NCBI RefSeq assembly: GCF_000340475.1
Contig: NZ_CM001792.1
Coordinates: forward strand, 2,422,921 to 2,486,920
Direction: 5' to 3'
Source of the DNA: Oceanobacillus kimchii X50
GTDB taxonomy: Bacteria; Bacillota; Bacilli; Bacillales; Amphibacillaceae
DNA: 64,000 nt
The first letter of the stretch is position 1. Every line of letters begins with the position of its first letter. This document shows, one piece after another, positions 26,717-35,531 of the stretch. Under the pieces are notes generated by a model that was given only the letters and a program-made list of their open reading frames with translations, did no database searches and was not told the DNA's origin. The position numbers and the translations under genes are program-made.

Positions 26717-27640
26717 CTAAAGGAATATGTTAGCTATTCGTTCATATGATTTTTTCCTATCCTGATAATTTGAAGTAATCGTAAGTATCATAAATTCATC
26801 ACATTGATATAACTGTTGTAATGTTTGTAGTTGTTCTTTTACTTGTACAGGATTACCAATTATCATATTAGAGAACATATCATTATTTTGATTATCTACT
26901 TCAATTGATGTAGCTTTTTGATTCCACGTAGATGCTTCCTTAGCTATTTGTAAAGCTTCTTCTTCAGTTTCCCCACAAATGACGGACACAGCAACAATTA
27001 TAGACTTTTTATTCTCTGTTAAATCTTGATACTTTCTTATGATTTTAGGACCATCACTATCCGTCATAAAGTGTCCAAACACATAAGCAAGATTTTTTTC
27101 TGCTGCAAGAACCGCACTTTTTTCACTCGTTCCTAATAGCCAAGGGTGTGGGGGTTCAATTGTCCGGGGCGAAATATCTATTTTTGCATATAAATGGTCT
27201 TCTGGAAAATCATCGTACAAAAAATGTAATAATTCATCAATTAAAGTAGGCATATCGTTGACTTTACTCAAAAAATCCCCAGCAAGCGCAATAGATGCTT
27301 CTGCTGATCCACCAGGGGCACGTCCAATTCCTAAATCAACTCGTCCCGGAAACATGGAAGCTAACATATGGTATCTTTCAGCAACAGGAAAAGCACGATA
27401 ATTTGGTAACAGAACTGCTCCAGCACCAATTCGTATTGTTGACGTCTGGCTACCAATTATAGCTAGTAAAATATCTGGTGAAGGGCTTGCTAATTGTGGC
27501 ATACCATGATGCTCTGCAATCCAATAACGATGATATCCCTTACCCTCAGCTAATTTAGCTAATTTAATTGTCTCCTCCAACGCTTGTTTTGAGCTAGCGC
27601 CTTCTAAAACTGGAGACTGATCTAAAATACTAAGCTTCAT
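26717..27640 (-). CDS. LLM-class flavin-dependent oxidoreductase
   Basis: Luciferase-like TIM-barrel monooxygenase (307 aa) of the MsnO8/YceB-like type. Signature segments are KLSILDQSPV at the start, YHRYWIAEHHGMPQLASPSP, IRIGAGAVLLPNYRAFPVAE, and VDLGIGRAPGG. It is predicted to use reduced flavin; the substrate is unknown. The start at 27640 follows GGAAGGAAG and overlaps the DUF1836 gene by 11 bp, which implies coupled translation. Confidence 0.85.
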   Translation of the reverse strand: MKLSILDQSPVLEGASSKQALEETIKLAKLAEGKGYHRYWIAEHHGMPQLASPSPDILLAIIGSQTSTIRIGAGAVLLPNYRAFPVAERYHMLASMFPGRVDLGIGRAPGGSAEASIALAGDFLSKVNDMPTLIDELLHFLYDDFPEDHLYAKIDISPRTIEPPHPWLLGTSEKSAVLAAEKNLAYVFGHFMTDSDGPKIIRKYQDLTENKKSIIVAVSVICGETEEEALQIAKEASTWNQKATSIEVDNQNNDMFSNMIIGNPVQVKEQLQTLQQLYQCDEFMILTITSNYQDRKKSYERIANIFL

Positions 27641-28217
27641 CTTTATTTTCTTCCTTCCATACAAGATTATCTACCATTTTTTCAGCTGCTTTCCGAAAGA
27701 AGTTACTCATCCCTGTGAAACTTAAAATAAGTAATACTTGTTGTAAATAATCTGCTTCAGATACTTCTTTATTATTAATTTCTTCACCAACTGAATTTTG
27801 TTGACTTGATATAAATTCTTCAAATAACTCTACATTTTTTTCAATTAATCGTAGATAACTCCCATAAAATTCTCCCAGTTGAATGTCTCCTTCTGAAACT
27901 TGATGATTAATACCTTTTAATGTTTTACCAACATCACTTATCGATAGAGCACTTTTCATTTGATAAATCATCGCAATCAATAGTATATGATCTTTGGAGT
28001 ACTTTTTATTTTTAATTGGGAATAACAACTTTCCTTTAGCGTAATTATTAATCATTGTTTTCGTCAGAACTTTTTCATCATCATTCCGCTTTGATGAACT
28101 AAACTTGCTTTCAAAAAGTTGAATAACTTGATCCATATATAAATCAATATTTGGAATTTCTTCTAGTGATAATTGGTTAGATAATGTTAAGTCCTCTAAT
28201 TGCTTATAAATATCCAT
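27630..28217 (-). CDS. DUF1836-family protein
   Basis: A 195-aa protein of the DUF1836 type. It has an N-terminal region with helix-turn-helix-like composition (VLTKTMINNYAKGKLLFPIKNKKYSKDHI), reminiscent of MerR-type DNA binding, and a helical C-terminal half. The start at 28217 follows GAGGAGAATAATA. It is upstream of and overlapping the LLM oxidoreductase and divergent from the hemolysin-III gene. The function is unknown; a DNA-binding role is inference. Confidence 0.7.
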   Translation of the reverse strand: MDIYKQLEDLTLSNQLSLEEIPNIDLYMDQVIQLFESKFSSSKRNDDEKVLTKTMINNYAKGKLLFPIKNKKYSKDHILLIAMIYQMKSALSISDVGKTLKGINHQVSEGDIQLGEFYGSYLRLIEKNVELFEEFISSQQNSVGEEINNKEVSEADYLQQVLLILSFTGMSNFFRKAAEKMVDNLVWKEENKDEA

Positions 28218-28352
28218 TATTATTCTCCTCATTTTGATTTGATACATATTATACTTTCAAAACACGGATATGTAAATATTGACTACATCACGAAATATAT
28301 GTATTATCATTATATAGTTTTAAAAACTACATAAAGGAATGAAGGTGTTAAA

Positions 28353-29003
28353 ATGAATAAATATATTAGAGAACCTATGAATGCTTTTACACATTTTATT
28401 GGCATTGTCTTATCAATCATTGGACTAGTTTTTCTTGTCGTTAAATCAGCACAAATAAGTGCATCTGCTCAAACAATTACTGCAGTTACTATATTTGGAG
28501 TCAGTTTAATCCTCTTATATACAGCATCTACAGTTTATCATTCCATCATCGCACAACCACCAGTTATTGCTTTTTTGCGTAAGTTGGATCATTCGATGAT
28601 ATATGTTCTAATCGCAGGTACATATATCCCTTTTTGTTTGATTAGTCTTAAGGGAACAATCGGCTGGGTCTTATTTGCAATTATTACTGGTCTTGCGTTG
28701 CTTGGAGTTTCCTTTAAACTTATATGGTTCCACTCCCCTAGATGGTTATCTACGCTGCTATACGTATTAATGGGTTGGATAGTTATCTTATATAGTGGAT
28801 CTTTAGCTCCTGAGATTGGGTTGCAAGGAATGTTCCTGTTGATTTTAGGGGGGATTTTGTATACTGTTGGCGCAGTTATTTATTGGTTAAAACCAGACTT
28901 TTTACGTTTCCGTTATTTCGGTTTTCATGAGATCTTTCACATTTTTATTTTACTTGGAAGCATTTCTCATTATCTATGTATCTATGTTTATGTATTAATT
29001 TAA
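28353..29003 (+). CDS. Hemolysin III / PAQR-family membrane protein
   Basis: Seven-helix membrane protein (216 aa) of the hemolysin III branch of the PAQR family. Family hallmarks are EPMNAFTHFIG at the N-terminus, a conserved histidine in the ASTVYHS segment, HSMIYVLIAGTYIPF, and the C-terminal FHEIFHIFILLGSISHYLCI with metal-binding histidines. Members are probable metal-dependent lipid hydrolases. True hemolytic activity should not be assumed. The ATG follows GAAGGTGTTAAA. Confidence 0.87.
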   Translation: MNKYIREPMNAFTHFIGIVLSIIGLVFLVVKSAQISASAQTITAVTIFGVSLILLYTASTVYHSIIAQPPVIAFLRKLDHSMIYVLIAGTYIPFCLISLKGTIGWVLFAIITGLALLGVSFKLIWFHSPRWLSTLLYVLMGWIVILYSGSLAPEIGLQGMFLLILGGILYTVGAVIYWLKPDFLRFRYFGFHEIFHIFILLGSISHYLCIYVYVLI

Positions 29004-29021
29004 ATGAGCAATGACGTATCC

Positions 29022-29097
29022 ATTTTACGGGTGGCTGATGGGCCTTCTCTTTCAATTTTTGAGCTTGGCATCATCTAGCCATACGCGCCCGTAAAAT
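29022..29097. repeat. Large imperfect palindrome between convergent genes
   Basis: ATTTTACGGG (29022-29031) pairs with CCCGTAAAAT (29088-29097). Inside it, GGCTGATG can pair with CATC and TAGCC segments. The element is GC-richer than its surroundings. It may end transcription of the hemolysin-III or M42 genes, but it could also be a dispersed palindromic repeat. Confidence 0.5.
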
Positions 29098-29151
29098 TTA
29101 CTTTTTATATTAATCTAGACTCAACCATTTAAATCTATACTATCTATATCT

Positions 29152-30207
29152 TTACATTTCAATCATTTCTGTTTGAATATAATGATAGATTAATTTTTCT
29201 GTGTGAATTAACGAAGATTCATGTGTTCGTTCAAAAGCGTGAGATGCATCAATCCCAGGTCCAATTAGTCCATGTATAATATCGTTGCCTGATTGGATAG
29301 CTGCTGAAGCATCTGACTGGTAATAAGGGTATATATCTAATTTATAGCCAATATCATGTTGTTTTGCTATATTCACAAGATGTTTACGAAGACCATAATG
29401 GTACGGACCTGATGAGTCCTTAACACAAATAGAAACTGTATATTCATCTGTTGATTGGCCATCACCAATTGCTCCCATATCGACAGCTAAATATTCCACT
29501 GTTTCAGGAGTAATGTTTGAATTTCCCCCATAACCTATTTCTTCATTATTTGAGAATAAAAAATGAGTTGTATGAGGTAGTTTTATATTTTCTTCTTGGA
29601 TTTGTTTTATCACTTGTAATAATATACCTATACTTGCTTTATCATCTAAATGTCTAGACTTAATAAAACCATTATCAGTTATCTCTACTCGAGGCTCAAA
29701 TGATATAAAGTCTCCTACTTCTATTCCTAGCGCTCGTGTATCATTGGCATTATGTACTTCTGCATCAATTCGTATTTCGATATTCTTTTCACTTCTATCT
29801 AATGAAGTTGCTTTATGGTAAACATGAACTGCGGTTTGATGCATTAAAATCGTACCTGTAATAGTATTGTCATTAGACATATGAATAGTACAGTATTCTC
29901 CTTCAATATAATTAAATGGAAAACCACCAATTCGTTGAATCTTTAAACGCCCGTTATCTTTTATTTCCTTAACCATTGCCCCAAGCGTATCGACATGCGC
30001 TGTTAAAAAGCGATGTTTACTATCATTTTCTCCTTTGACAGTGGCAATTAGACCTCCTTTATGATTTCGTTTTGTTTCCACTCCTAACTGTTTTAAGTGA
30101 TTTTCTACAAAGGATATCGCATTCGTTGTATAACCAGTTGGACTTGGGATTTTTACTAATTGTTCAATTAGTGCTTTTGTTGCTTGAGCGTTTGGATAAC
30201 TTTTCAT
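29152..30207 (-). CDS. M42-family metallopeptidase
   Basis: Cytosolic aminopeptidase of the M42 (glutamyl aminopeptidase/FrvX/YsdC) family, 351 aa. Expected metal ligands and catalytic residues are visible: TAHVDTLGAMV (His-x-Asp), HLDDKASIG (bridging Asp), and SNNEEIGYGGNS (catalytic Glu pair), followed by a conserved AVDMGAIG. Members form tetrahedral dodecamers that trim peptides. Older annotations call some of them endoglucanases, which is wrong for this fold. The ATG follows AAGGAGTG. Confidence 0.88.
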   Translation of the reverse strand: MKSYPNAQATKALIEQLVKIPSPTGYTTNAISFVENHLKQLGVETKRNHKGGLIATVKGENDSKHRFLTAHVDTLGAMVKEIKDNGRLKIQRIGGFPFNYIEGEYCTIHMSNDNTITGTILMHQTAVHVYHKATSLDRSEKNIEIRIDAEVHNANDTRALGIEVGDFISFEPRVEITDNGFIKSRHLDDKASIGILLQVIKQIQEENIKLPHTTHFLFSNNEEIGYGGNSNITPETVEYLAVDMGAIGDGQSTDEYTVSICVKDSSGPYHYGLRKHLVNIAKQHDIGYKLDIYPYYQSDASAAIQSGNDIIHGLIGPGIDASHAFERTHESSLIHTEKLIYHYIQTEMIEM

Positions 30208-30386
30208 TCAAAACACACTCCTTATGTAATCATCTTCACTTAGTTTAACTCAATAATCCTAAATATCATAGTTTTCACACATTAGTATCGTCACGAAAGT
30301 GTCATTAGTTTAGAGGTTATATAAGTTGTTTCTGTATGAATTATTTAGTAATCTGTTAACGACATAAAATTTAGGAGGTTATTCTT

Positions 30387-30971
30387 ATGAAAAAAATATC
30401 CACGCTACTGTTTGTAGCCACTTTATTCCTTTTTAGTGCACATACTGTATTTGCACATACACATTTGGATTCTTCAAATCCAGAAGATGGTTCAACACTT
30501 ACAGAGGCAATAGATACAATACAGTTATACTTCGATACTGTTATTGAGCAAAACGCATCATTACAAATTGAGAATAGTGAAGGAGATACGTTTGAAGCCA
30601 CTGATATTTCCATAACTGATGGTGAGCTTGTTGCAACATTAGAAGAAGATCTAGCTAATGGTTCTTACACAGTGACTTGGGATATTATTGGTGTAGATGG
30701 TCATGCAATGCAGGACTCGATCTCATTTGAAATTGATGCTGATGAAGAAGTAGAAGAATCTTCAGAAGAAGATATCGAAGAATCGAATGCTACTGAAGAA
30801 GATGAATCAATGACTGAAAATAATCAATCTGAATCGGACGATTCAACTACAGCAGATGAAACTAATGAAGAAACTGCTACAGATTCAAGCTCTAACACCA
30901 TGATTATTACAATTCTTCTTGTAGCAATTATCGCTATTCTTGCAATTGTATTAATAAGAAAGAAAAAATAA
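30387..30971 (+). CDS. copC: Copper-resistance protein CopC-like, membrane anchored
   Basis: A 194-aa protein. A signal peptide ends at VFA, followed by AHTHLDSSNPEDGSTL, which places the N-terminal copper-binding histidine at the mature end. The CopC beta-barrel runs to about residue 120 (GVDGHAMQDSISFEID contains the second His). An acidic Ser/Thr/Glu-rich stalk follows, then a C-terminal helix with a positive tail (VLIRKKK). The next gene encodes the CopD membrane partner; in B. subtilis the two are fused as YcnJ. Start after AGGAGG. Confidence 0.88.
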   Translation: MKKISTLLFVATLFLFSAHTVFAHTHLDSSNPEDGSTLTEAIDTIQLYFDTVIEQNASLQIENSEGDTFEATDISITDGELVATLEEDLANGSYTVTWDIIGVDGHAMQDSISFEIDADEEVEESSEEDIEESNATEEDESMTENNQSESDDSTTADETNEETATDSSSNTMIITILLVAIIAILAIVLIRKKK

Positions 30972-30974
30972 GCT

Positions 30975-32075
30975 ATGTTTTTCTTCACAATATGGAGTGA
31001 GACGTTACTTTATTTATGTTTCTCTTTCCTTGCGGGAGCATTTATTCTAAGATGGATTCCCACTAATTCTAAACCAACTATTAAAATATCTACCTCTTTA
31101 CAATTATTTACGGTATTTAGTATTGCATTATTATCTTTTATTCCTCTGATACAATTAATTATACATGTCGCAGGAATGGAAGGGATTGGATCTGCTGTTG
31201 AATCTATTCTACTCACTTTCCGAATCGGAAATGCTTGGCTGTTTACATTTATTATTTGTATAGTGACGGCATTTTATATAACAATTTTTGGGAATGATCA
31301 TCGGCAAATTTTCATTATAGGAGAGCTATTTCTTCTTTTTCTTCTTACTATTGGAATTGCCTGGTCAAGTCATGCTGGAAGCATAGAAGGAGTTTATGGT
31401 ATAGCAATCCACACTATGCATGTATTAGCAGTTTCTGTATGGTCAGGGATATTGTTAATAGTAGGTTGGTTCTCATCGAATTCATCGAATTGGCTAGCCT
31501 TTCTAAGGTGGTTTCATCCAACTGCAATTGGTTGTTTTCTATTAATTATCGTAAGTGGCATATTATTAATGAACGTCACTACAGCTGGAGCGGATTATAC
31601 AGATACCTTTTTAGTCTCCTATGGGCAAAGCTTGTTACTCAAGCATTTATTTATTATTCCATTAATTTTATATGCATTGATTAATGGTTTTTGGATGAAA
31701 CAAAGGATAAAAAAAGATCCCACATATAACCCAAAGCCATGGGTGCGTGTGGAATTCTTTATTATTACTATCATTTTCATTATAACTGGTGCTCTTAATG
31801 AACAATCCCCACCGATGAACCTTGAGAATCTCATAGAACATGGAGGATATGCACCATTGTTAAATATGTTTTATAATGGTTCGTTAGAAGGTAGTAAGGT
31901 TGCTCTGATTGCTACGGATTCCGGTTTATTCTTTGCAGTAATAGCTTTGATATGCCTTATTGGAAGTTTATATATTTATAGAATGAAAAAAAATGCAACA
32001 CTTTCGTTCTTAGTATCCGTTATTTTTGTTGTATTGGCTTACTTTGCTATTATCCAAAGCATTGTGATTAGTTAA
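30975..32075 (+). CDS. copD: CopD-family copper-import membrane protein
   Basis: A 366-aa membrane protein with about nine helices. The CopD family histidines lie in SSHAGSIEGVYGIAIHTMHVLAVSVWSG and in LLKHLFIIPLI. It starts 3 bp after copC with no strong ribosome binding site, so it is translationally coupled. CopC and CopD together bring copper across the membrane, for example for cytochrome oxidase; in B. subtilis YcnJ this happens under copper limitation. No copper-responsive box is recognised upstream. Confidence 0.85.
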   Translation: MFFFTIWSETLLYLCFSFLAGAFILRWIPTNSKPTIKISTSLQLFTVFSIALLSFIPLIQLIIHVAGMEGIGSAVESILLTFRIGNAWLFTFIICIVTAFYITIFGNDHRQIFIIGELFLLFLLTIGIAWSSHAGSIEGVYGIAIHTMHVLAVSVWSGILLIVGWFSSNSSNWLAFLRWFHPTAIGCFLLIIVSGILLMNVTTAGADYTDTFLVSYGQSLLLKHLFIIPLILYALINGFWMKQRIKKDPTYNPKPWVRVEFFIITIIFIITGALNEQSPPMNLENLIEHGGYAPLLNMFYNGSLEGSKVALIATDSGLFFAVIALICLIGSLYIYRMKKNATLSFLVSVIFVVLAYFAIIQSIVIS

Positions 32076-32085
32076 TTACATTACT

Positions 32086-32124
32086 AAAAAAAGGAGATTG
32101 GACAAAAATCCGATCTCCTTTTTT
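32086..32124. terminator. Bidirectional terminator between copD and the 3D-domain gene
   Basis: A 16-bp stem (AAAAAAGGAGATTGGA with its near-complement, one G-U pair) with a 6-nt loop, and with T-runs on both strands. Confidence 0.85.
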
Positions 32125-32129
32125 GTACG

Positions 32130-33347
32130 TTATCTTATAGTTACTTTTACAGTTTTAACTCCCCAGCTACGAGCAGCATTTTTATCAGAAATAAACACAT
32201 CAATTTTCTTCCCTTTAATGGCACTACCAGTGTCTGCTGCAATAGCAACACCGTATCCTTCTACTTCAACAATACTACCAAGTGGTATAACTTCAGGATC
32301 TACAGCAATGACTTTCATATTCGGATTTTTTTTCAAATCAATACCATTATATGAAGTCTTACCCGAACATCCTTTACAGTCTGCTGTATAAGCGGTTGAT
32401 GTTACTGTAAATGTCTTTTCATCATTATTGGATGTTGGCTTTTCTTCCTTAGCTTTATCATTTGAACTATTACTTTTGTCTTCTTTTTTAGATGTAGAAG
32501 TATTTAACACTTCACGCTTAGGTGCTTCTTTCTTTGCTGCTTGTGCTTTCTTTTCAGCCTCTTTTGCAGCAATTGCTTTAGCTCTTGCTTCCTCTTCTTT
32601 TTGAATGTCGGTTTGGATATTATTTTCTAGATATGCTAATTCACTATCCGACATTTCTAGTTCTTCCACCATTGCTTGAAGACTGTTTTTCTTATCTTCT
32701 AGTTCAGATTGCTGATCCTTTTGTACAACAAGCTTCTCTTCAACTTCTACCTTCATTTGATCTTGTTCATCTTTTAATTCATTTAAATCATTTAACTTTA
32801 CTACAATTTGTTGCTTATTTTCTTCTAATTGCTTCATGTCTAACTCTTGTTGCTCAATCAATGCAGCATCAGAATCTGTAATTTTATTTACCGCACTTAC
32901 ACGATTAACAAAATCATGAAAGCTTTGAGAACCAAATATCACTTCTAAATATGTGATATCTCCACCAGTCTGTTGCACAGATACTAAACGATCTTTTAAT
33001 ATGTCAAATCGTTCTTCGATTTTTTTCTCTAATTCTTTAATTTCTACTTCTAAATCAGATATATCATTCATTGTGTCATTCATTTTTTGTTCCGTATCAT
33101 CGATAAGTGCTTCTTTTTCTGCTAATTCTACTTGTAGACTATCAATTTCATTATATAATACATTTAATTCTTCTACAGCGTCCATAACCTTTTGTTGTGA
33201 GTCAGACAATTCTTCTTGAATCTTACTTCTTTCATCTTTAACTTCTTTTAAATCCTCTTTGGAATTTGCATAAACAGGATTTTGAAAGATAGATACTATG
33301 AAAGTAAGTATAACCACAATTGATAGCAATCTGAGTGATTTTTTCAT
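32130..33347 (-). CDS. Secreted wall protein: PcsB coiled coil + 3D (resuscitation-type) domain
   Basis: A secreted protein of 405 aa. A signal peptide (ending VYA, about residue 27) is followed by a long coiled coil to about 235 that is paralogous to the CwlO-like protein at 20217-21443 (shared core YLEVIFG and NKITDSD). A Lys/Glu/Ala-rich linker follows, then a C-terminal 3D domain (VTSTAYTADCKGC through VDVFISD), with the aspartates expected for MltA-like lytic activity (YocH/YorM family). It is a domain-swapped relative of CwlO in which a predicted glycan-cleaving domain replaces the peptide-cleaving NlpC/P60. Confidence 0.85.
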   Translation of the reverse strand: MKKSLRLLSIVVILTFIVSIFQNPVYANSKEDLKEVKDERSKIQEELSDSQQKVMDAVEELNVLYNEIDSLQVELAEKEALIDDTEQKMNDTMNDISDLEVEIKELEKKIEERFDILKDRLVSVQQTGGDITYLEVIFGSQSFHDFVNRVSAVNKITDSDAALIEQQELDMKQLEENKQQIVVKLNDLNELKDEQDQMKVEVEEKLVVQKDQQSELEDKKNSLQAMVEELEMSDSELAYLENNIQTDIQKEEEARAKAIAAKEAEKKAQAAKKEAPKREVLNTSTSKKEDKSNSSNDKAKEEKPTSNNDEKTFTVTSTAYTADCKGCSGKTSYNGIDLKKNPNMKVIAVDPEVIPLGSIVEVEGYGVAIAADTGSAIKGKKIDVFISDKNAARSWGVKTVKVTIR

Positions 33348-33839
33348 TATTAAGCTCCCCCTTTGCTTTCTTGGTCTATCTCGAAAAATTGAGTGTACAA
33401 ATCATTTATGTATTTCTAAATTTTTCATGTTCATCCTAAAATTAGAACATATGCAGTGTAACATCTAGAGATTTCAATGGCATTATCATAGTATTACATT
33501 TATGTATCATGTATTGAATAATTAAAATATAACGAATATATAGTCAAGAATAATAGCTGGTAGATCTCAAAAAAAAGAACTATCTCTATGTATAAGAAAT
33601 AGTTCAATTATTGTTTGAGTCGATTTAAAAATACTAATTTCAATTTAAATAAGTAGTTATATACTACATGTTCATATTATAGAAACAACTTAACTCTAAT
33701 TGTAATGAAAGATGAAGAACTCCTCTTCAGAATAGCTCGAGCTTGAGAACCACTTGAAAAGTGTTCTTTTTTTCAAGTTAGCTATAAAACCGATGCCTCT
33801 AAAAAGTTCCCCGTTTGTGGATTTCAAACAACATATACA
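33348..33839. other. Intergenic region with promoter-proximal and terminator signals
   Basis: The part near 33,480-33,510 holds, on the minus strand, TGTAAT-N5-GATAAT, a weak WalR-like repeat ahead of the 3D-domain gene. Near 33,750-33,780 a GAAC/GTTC hairpin with seven T faces the plus strand without a gene to end. The tail at 33,790-33,840 encodes a short cysteine-containing frame (ASKKFPVCGFQTT) that may be a transposase scrap. No complete gene is seen. Confidence 0.4.
33577..33605 (-). terminator. Terminator of the nucleotide-sugar/glycosylation operon
   Basis: GAACTAT and ATAGTTC (extended by partial pairing) form a hairpin followed on the minus strand by TTTTTTTT. It lies about 235 bp past the last gene of the operon. 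Confidence 0.6.
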
Positions 33840-35531
33840 CTATGAAACATGATAAAGATATATTTCCCATGGAGATTCTTCTTGTTCAAACCGCTTTTCA
33901 AGTACTAGATTAATTTCTTCGGCATTATCAATAGGTACGGCTGAGAGTATATACTCTCCACCTAAGTTTTTTAAAGCTTCTGTGTTAATATCTAATTGTT
34001 GAATAGGCTCATTTTTATCTTTTGTAAACATATAATTTTCACCATGATCTGCTACATACATATACAATCTCCCTCCCCAAGTGTCAAAGTAATTCTTTAA
34101 GGAAGGATTTTTATCTAGTTCACCAGCTATAATTTCTCGGAATTCATGCTTATATTCTAAAGGAAAGCTATTGTTATATGTGTCCAACGTGTAAAATCCA
34201 TTATATTGTGCAATTGTTGGATGCATTCCGATACTAACAACGCGATAACTAGATGGATCCTTACCGATGTATTGTTGAATTTCTGTAAACAATTCTTCCG
34301 AATAAAAGTCGTTAAATGTTGGAGTTCCAACCTCTCCATATTTTATATCTTCAGTTAACACAAATAAATAAAGACTTTGGGCAATTAATACGAGAATAAC
34401 GAGATATTTACCTAGCTTTGCATATTTCCAAATAACCGCTAAAGCAACCGCAAATGCGATATACCAAATGGTAGGATCGAGAAAATGGATTCTTGCAAAG
34501 TTAAATGTATTAACGATCGATATCTCATCTTTTATTACACGCCATCCTTCCCAATACCAAAATGCATACCAAAAAGAAAGGACTAAATTACTTAAAAATA
34601 GCGTTATTAATAATTTGGGCTGAATTTTCTTATATATGGCCAGAAATAAAGCAAAAAGAATGATTGGAACAATAATATAAGCTTGATGTGCTTCATCATG
34701 AGTATGTCCATATAAGAAATTTTCCCACGCTAATTCATAACTTCGCTCAAACGAATTATACCCTAAGTCAAGCTCTTCTCGATGAGTAGTAAAATTTGAG
34801 TCAAAAAACATCGATGTTATTAATAAGTAGTTCTTCACAAGATACATCGATGTCATTAAACATATTGCTTTAAAAAAACTCCAATTCCATTCTTTTTGTC
34901 GAATATAATCAATCAGCCATAATACAACCATTAATCCTACGAAAAATACAAAACTTAAAATAAAATTCGAAAAGAACGGTATTATCACTAATAATATCCA
35001 AGCATGTTTCGGTGCTTCGGATTTATATTTTCGAATGTTTAAAAATACATATAAAGCTAAGGGAATACCTGCAATGGATAAAGCTCCTGATGGCCAATAA
35101 GGTAACATTGCAAATGCAAGTGATACACCAACGGTAATCCACGGAGTAGTATCTTTTGCTAATACAAACCGTGTTAATAGTAGATACATCCCAAAATAAG
35201 CTGCCAGTCGCATAATTGTTTGGCTGATCGTATATGCAGTCATCGGTTCAAATAATACATACAGCCAAACGACAGCATCAAATGGTGACGGTAAAGCGCT
35301 GCGGGGCAAACCATCGATTGCGTATGGGAGCATCACATCTTTTAATGTAAATATTTGTCCGCTTTCGGCTAAAACTTTATACCATACAACGTTTGAATCC
35401 ATATTATCATGTATTCGTATATGTGTATTTTCACCATTAATAAAATAAGGTGAAAGATATGCGATAATAATTAATACACCAAGCCATAACCATTTATGCT
35501 GAATAAAATTGTTGAATAGTTTGTATGACAT
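33840..35531 (-). CDS. Polytopic membrane protein (DUF6044-like), probable extracytoplasmic glycosyltransferase
   Basis: Large membrane protein (563 aa) with about ten to twelve hydrophobic helices, then a soluble C-terminal domain of about 150 residues (from TPTFNDFYSEELF onward). An acidic loop after the first helix (NGENTHIRIHDNMDSN) is where GT-C glycosyltransferases place catalytic acids. I recognise it only as DUF6044-like. As the last gene of an operon with a GT2 enzyme and a small flippase-like protein, it fits a transferase that moves a lipid-linked sugar onto a wall polymer. The start at 35531 follows AAAGGATG. Confidence 0.6.
   Translation of the reverse strand: MSYKLFNNFIQHKWLWLGVLIIIAYLSPYFINGENTHIRIHDNMDSNVVWYKVLAESGQIFTLKDVMLPYAIDGLPRSALPSPFDAVVWLYVLFEPMTAYTISQTIMRLAAYFGMYLLLTRFVLAKDTTPWITVGVSLAFAMLPYWPSGALSIAGIPLALYVFLNIRKYKSEAPKHAWILLVIIPFFSNFILSFVFFVGLMVVLWLIDYIRQKEWNWSFFKAICLMTSMYLVKNYLLITSMFFDSNFTTHREELDLGYNSFERSYELAWENFLYGHTHDEAHQAYIIVPIILFALFLAIYKKIQPKLLITLFLSNLVLSFWYAFWYWEGWRVIKDEISIVNTFNFARIHFLDPTIWYIAFAVALAVIWKYAKLGKYLVILVLIAQSLYLFVLTEDIKYGEVGTPTFNDFYSEELFTEIQQYIGKDPSSYRVVSIGMHPTIAQYNGFYTLDTYNNSFPLEYKHEFREIIAGELDKNPSLKNYFDTWGGRLYMYVADHGENYMFTKDKNEPIQQLDINTEALKNLGGEYILSAVPIDNAEEINLVLEKRFEQEESPWEIYLYHVS

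Noticed and set aside
29152..30207. Endoglucanase function for the M42 protein
   Set aside because: The metal-ligand pattern is that of M42 aminopeptidases; the cellulase label is a historical misannotation of this family.
33780..33839. Short cysteine-containing frame resembling a transposase zinc motif
   Set aside because: Under 25 codons with no flanking inverted repeats or further transposase sequence; too little to call a mobile element.
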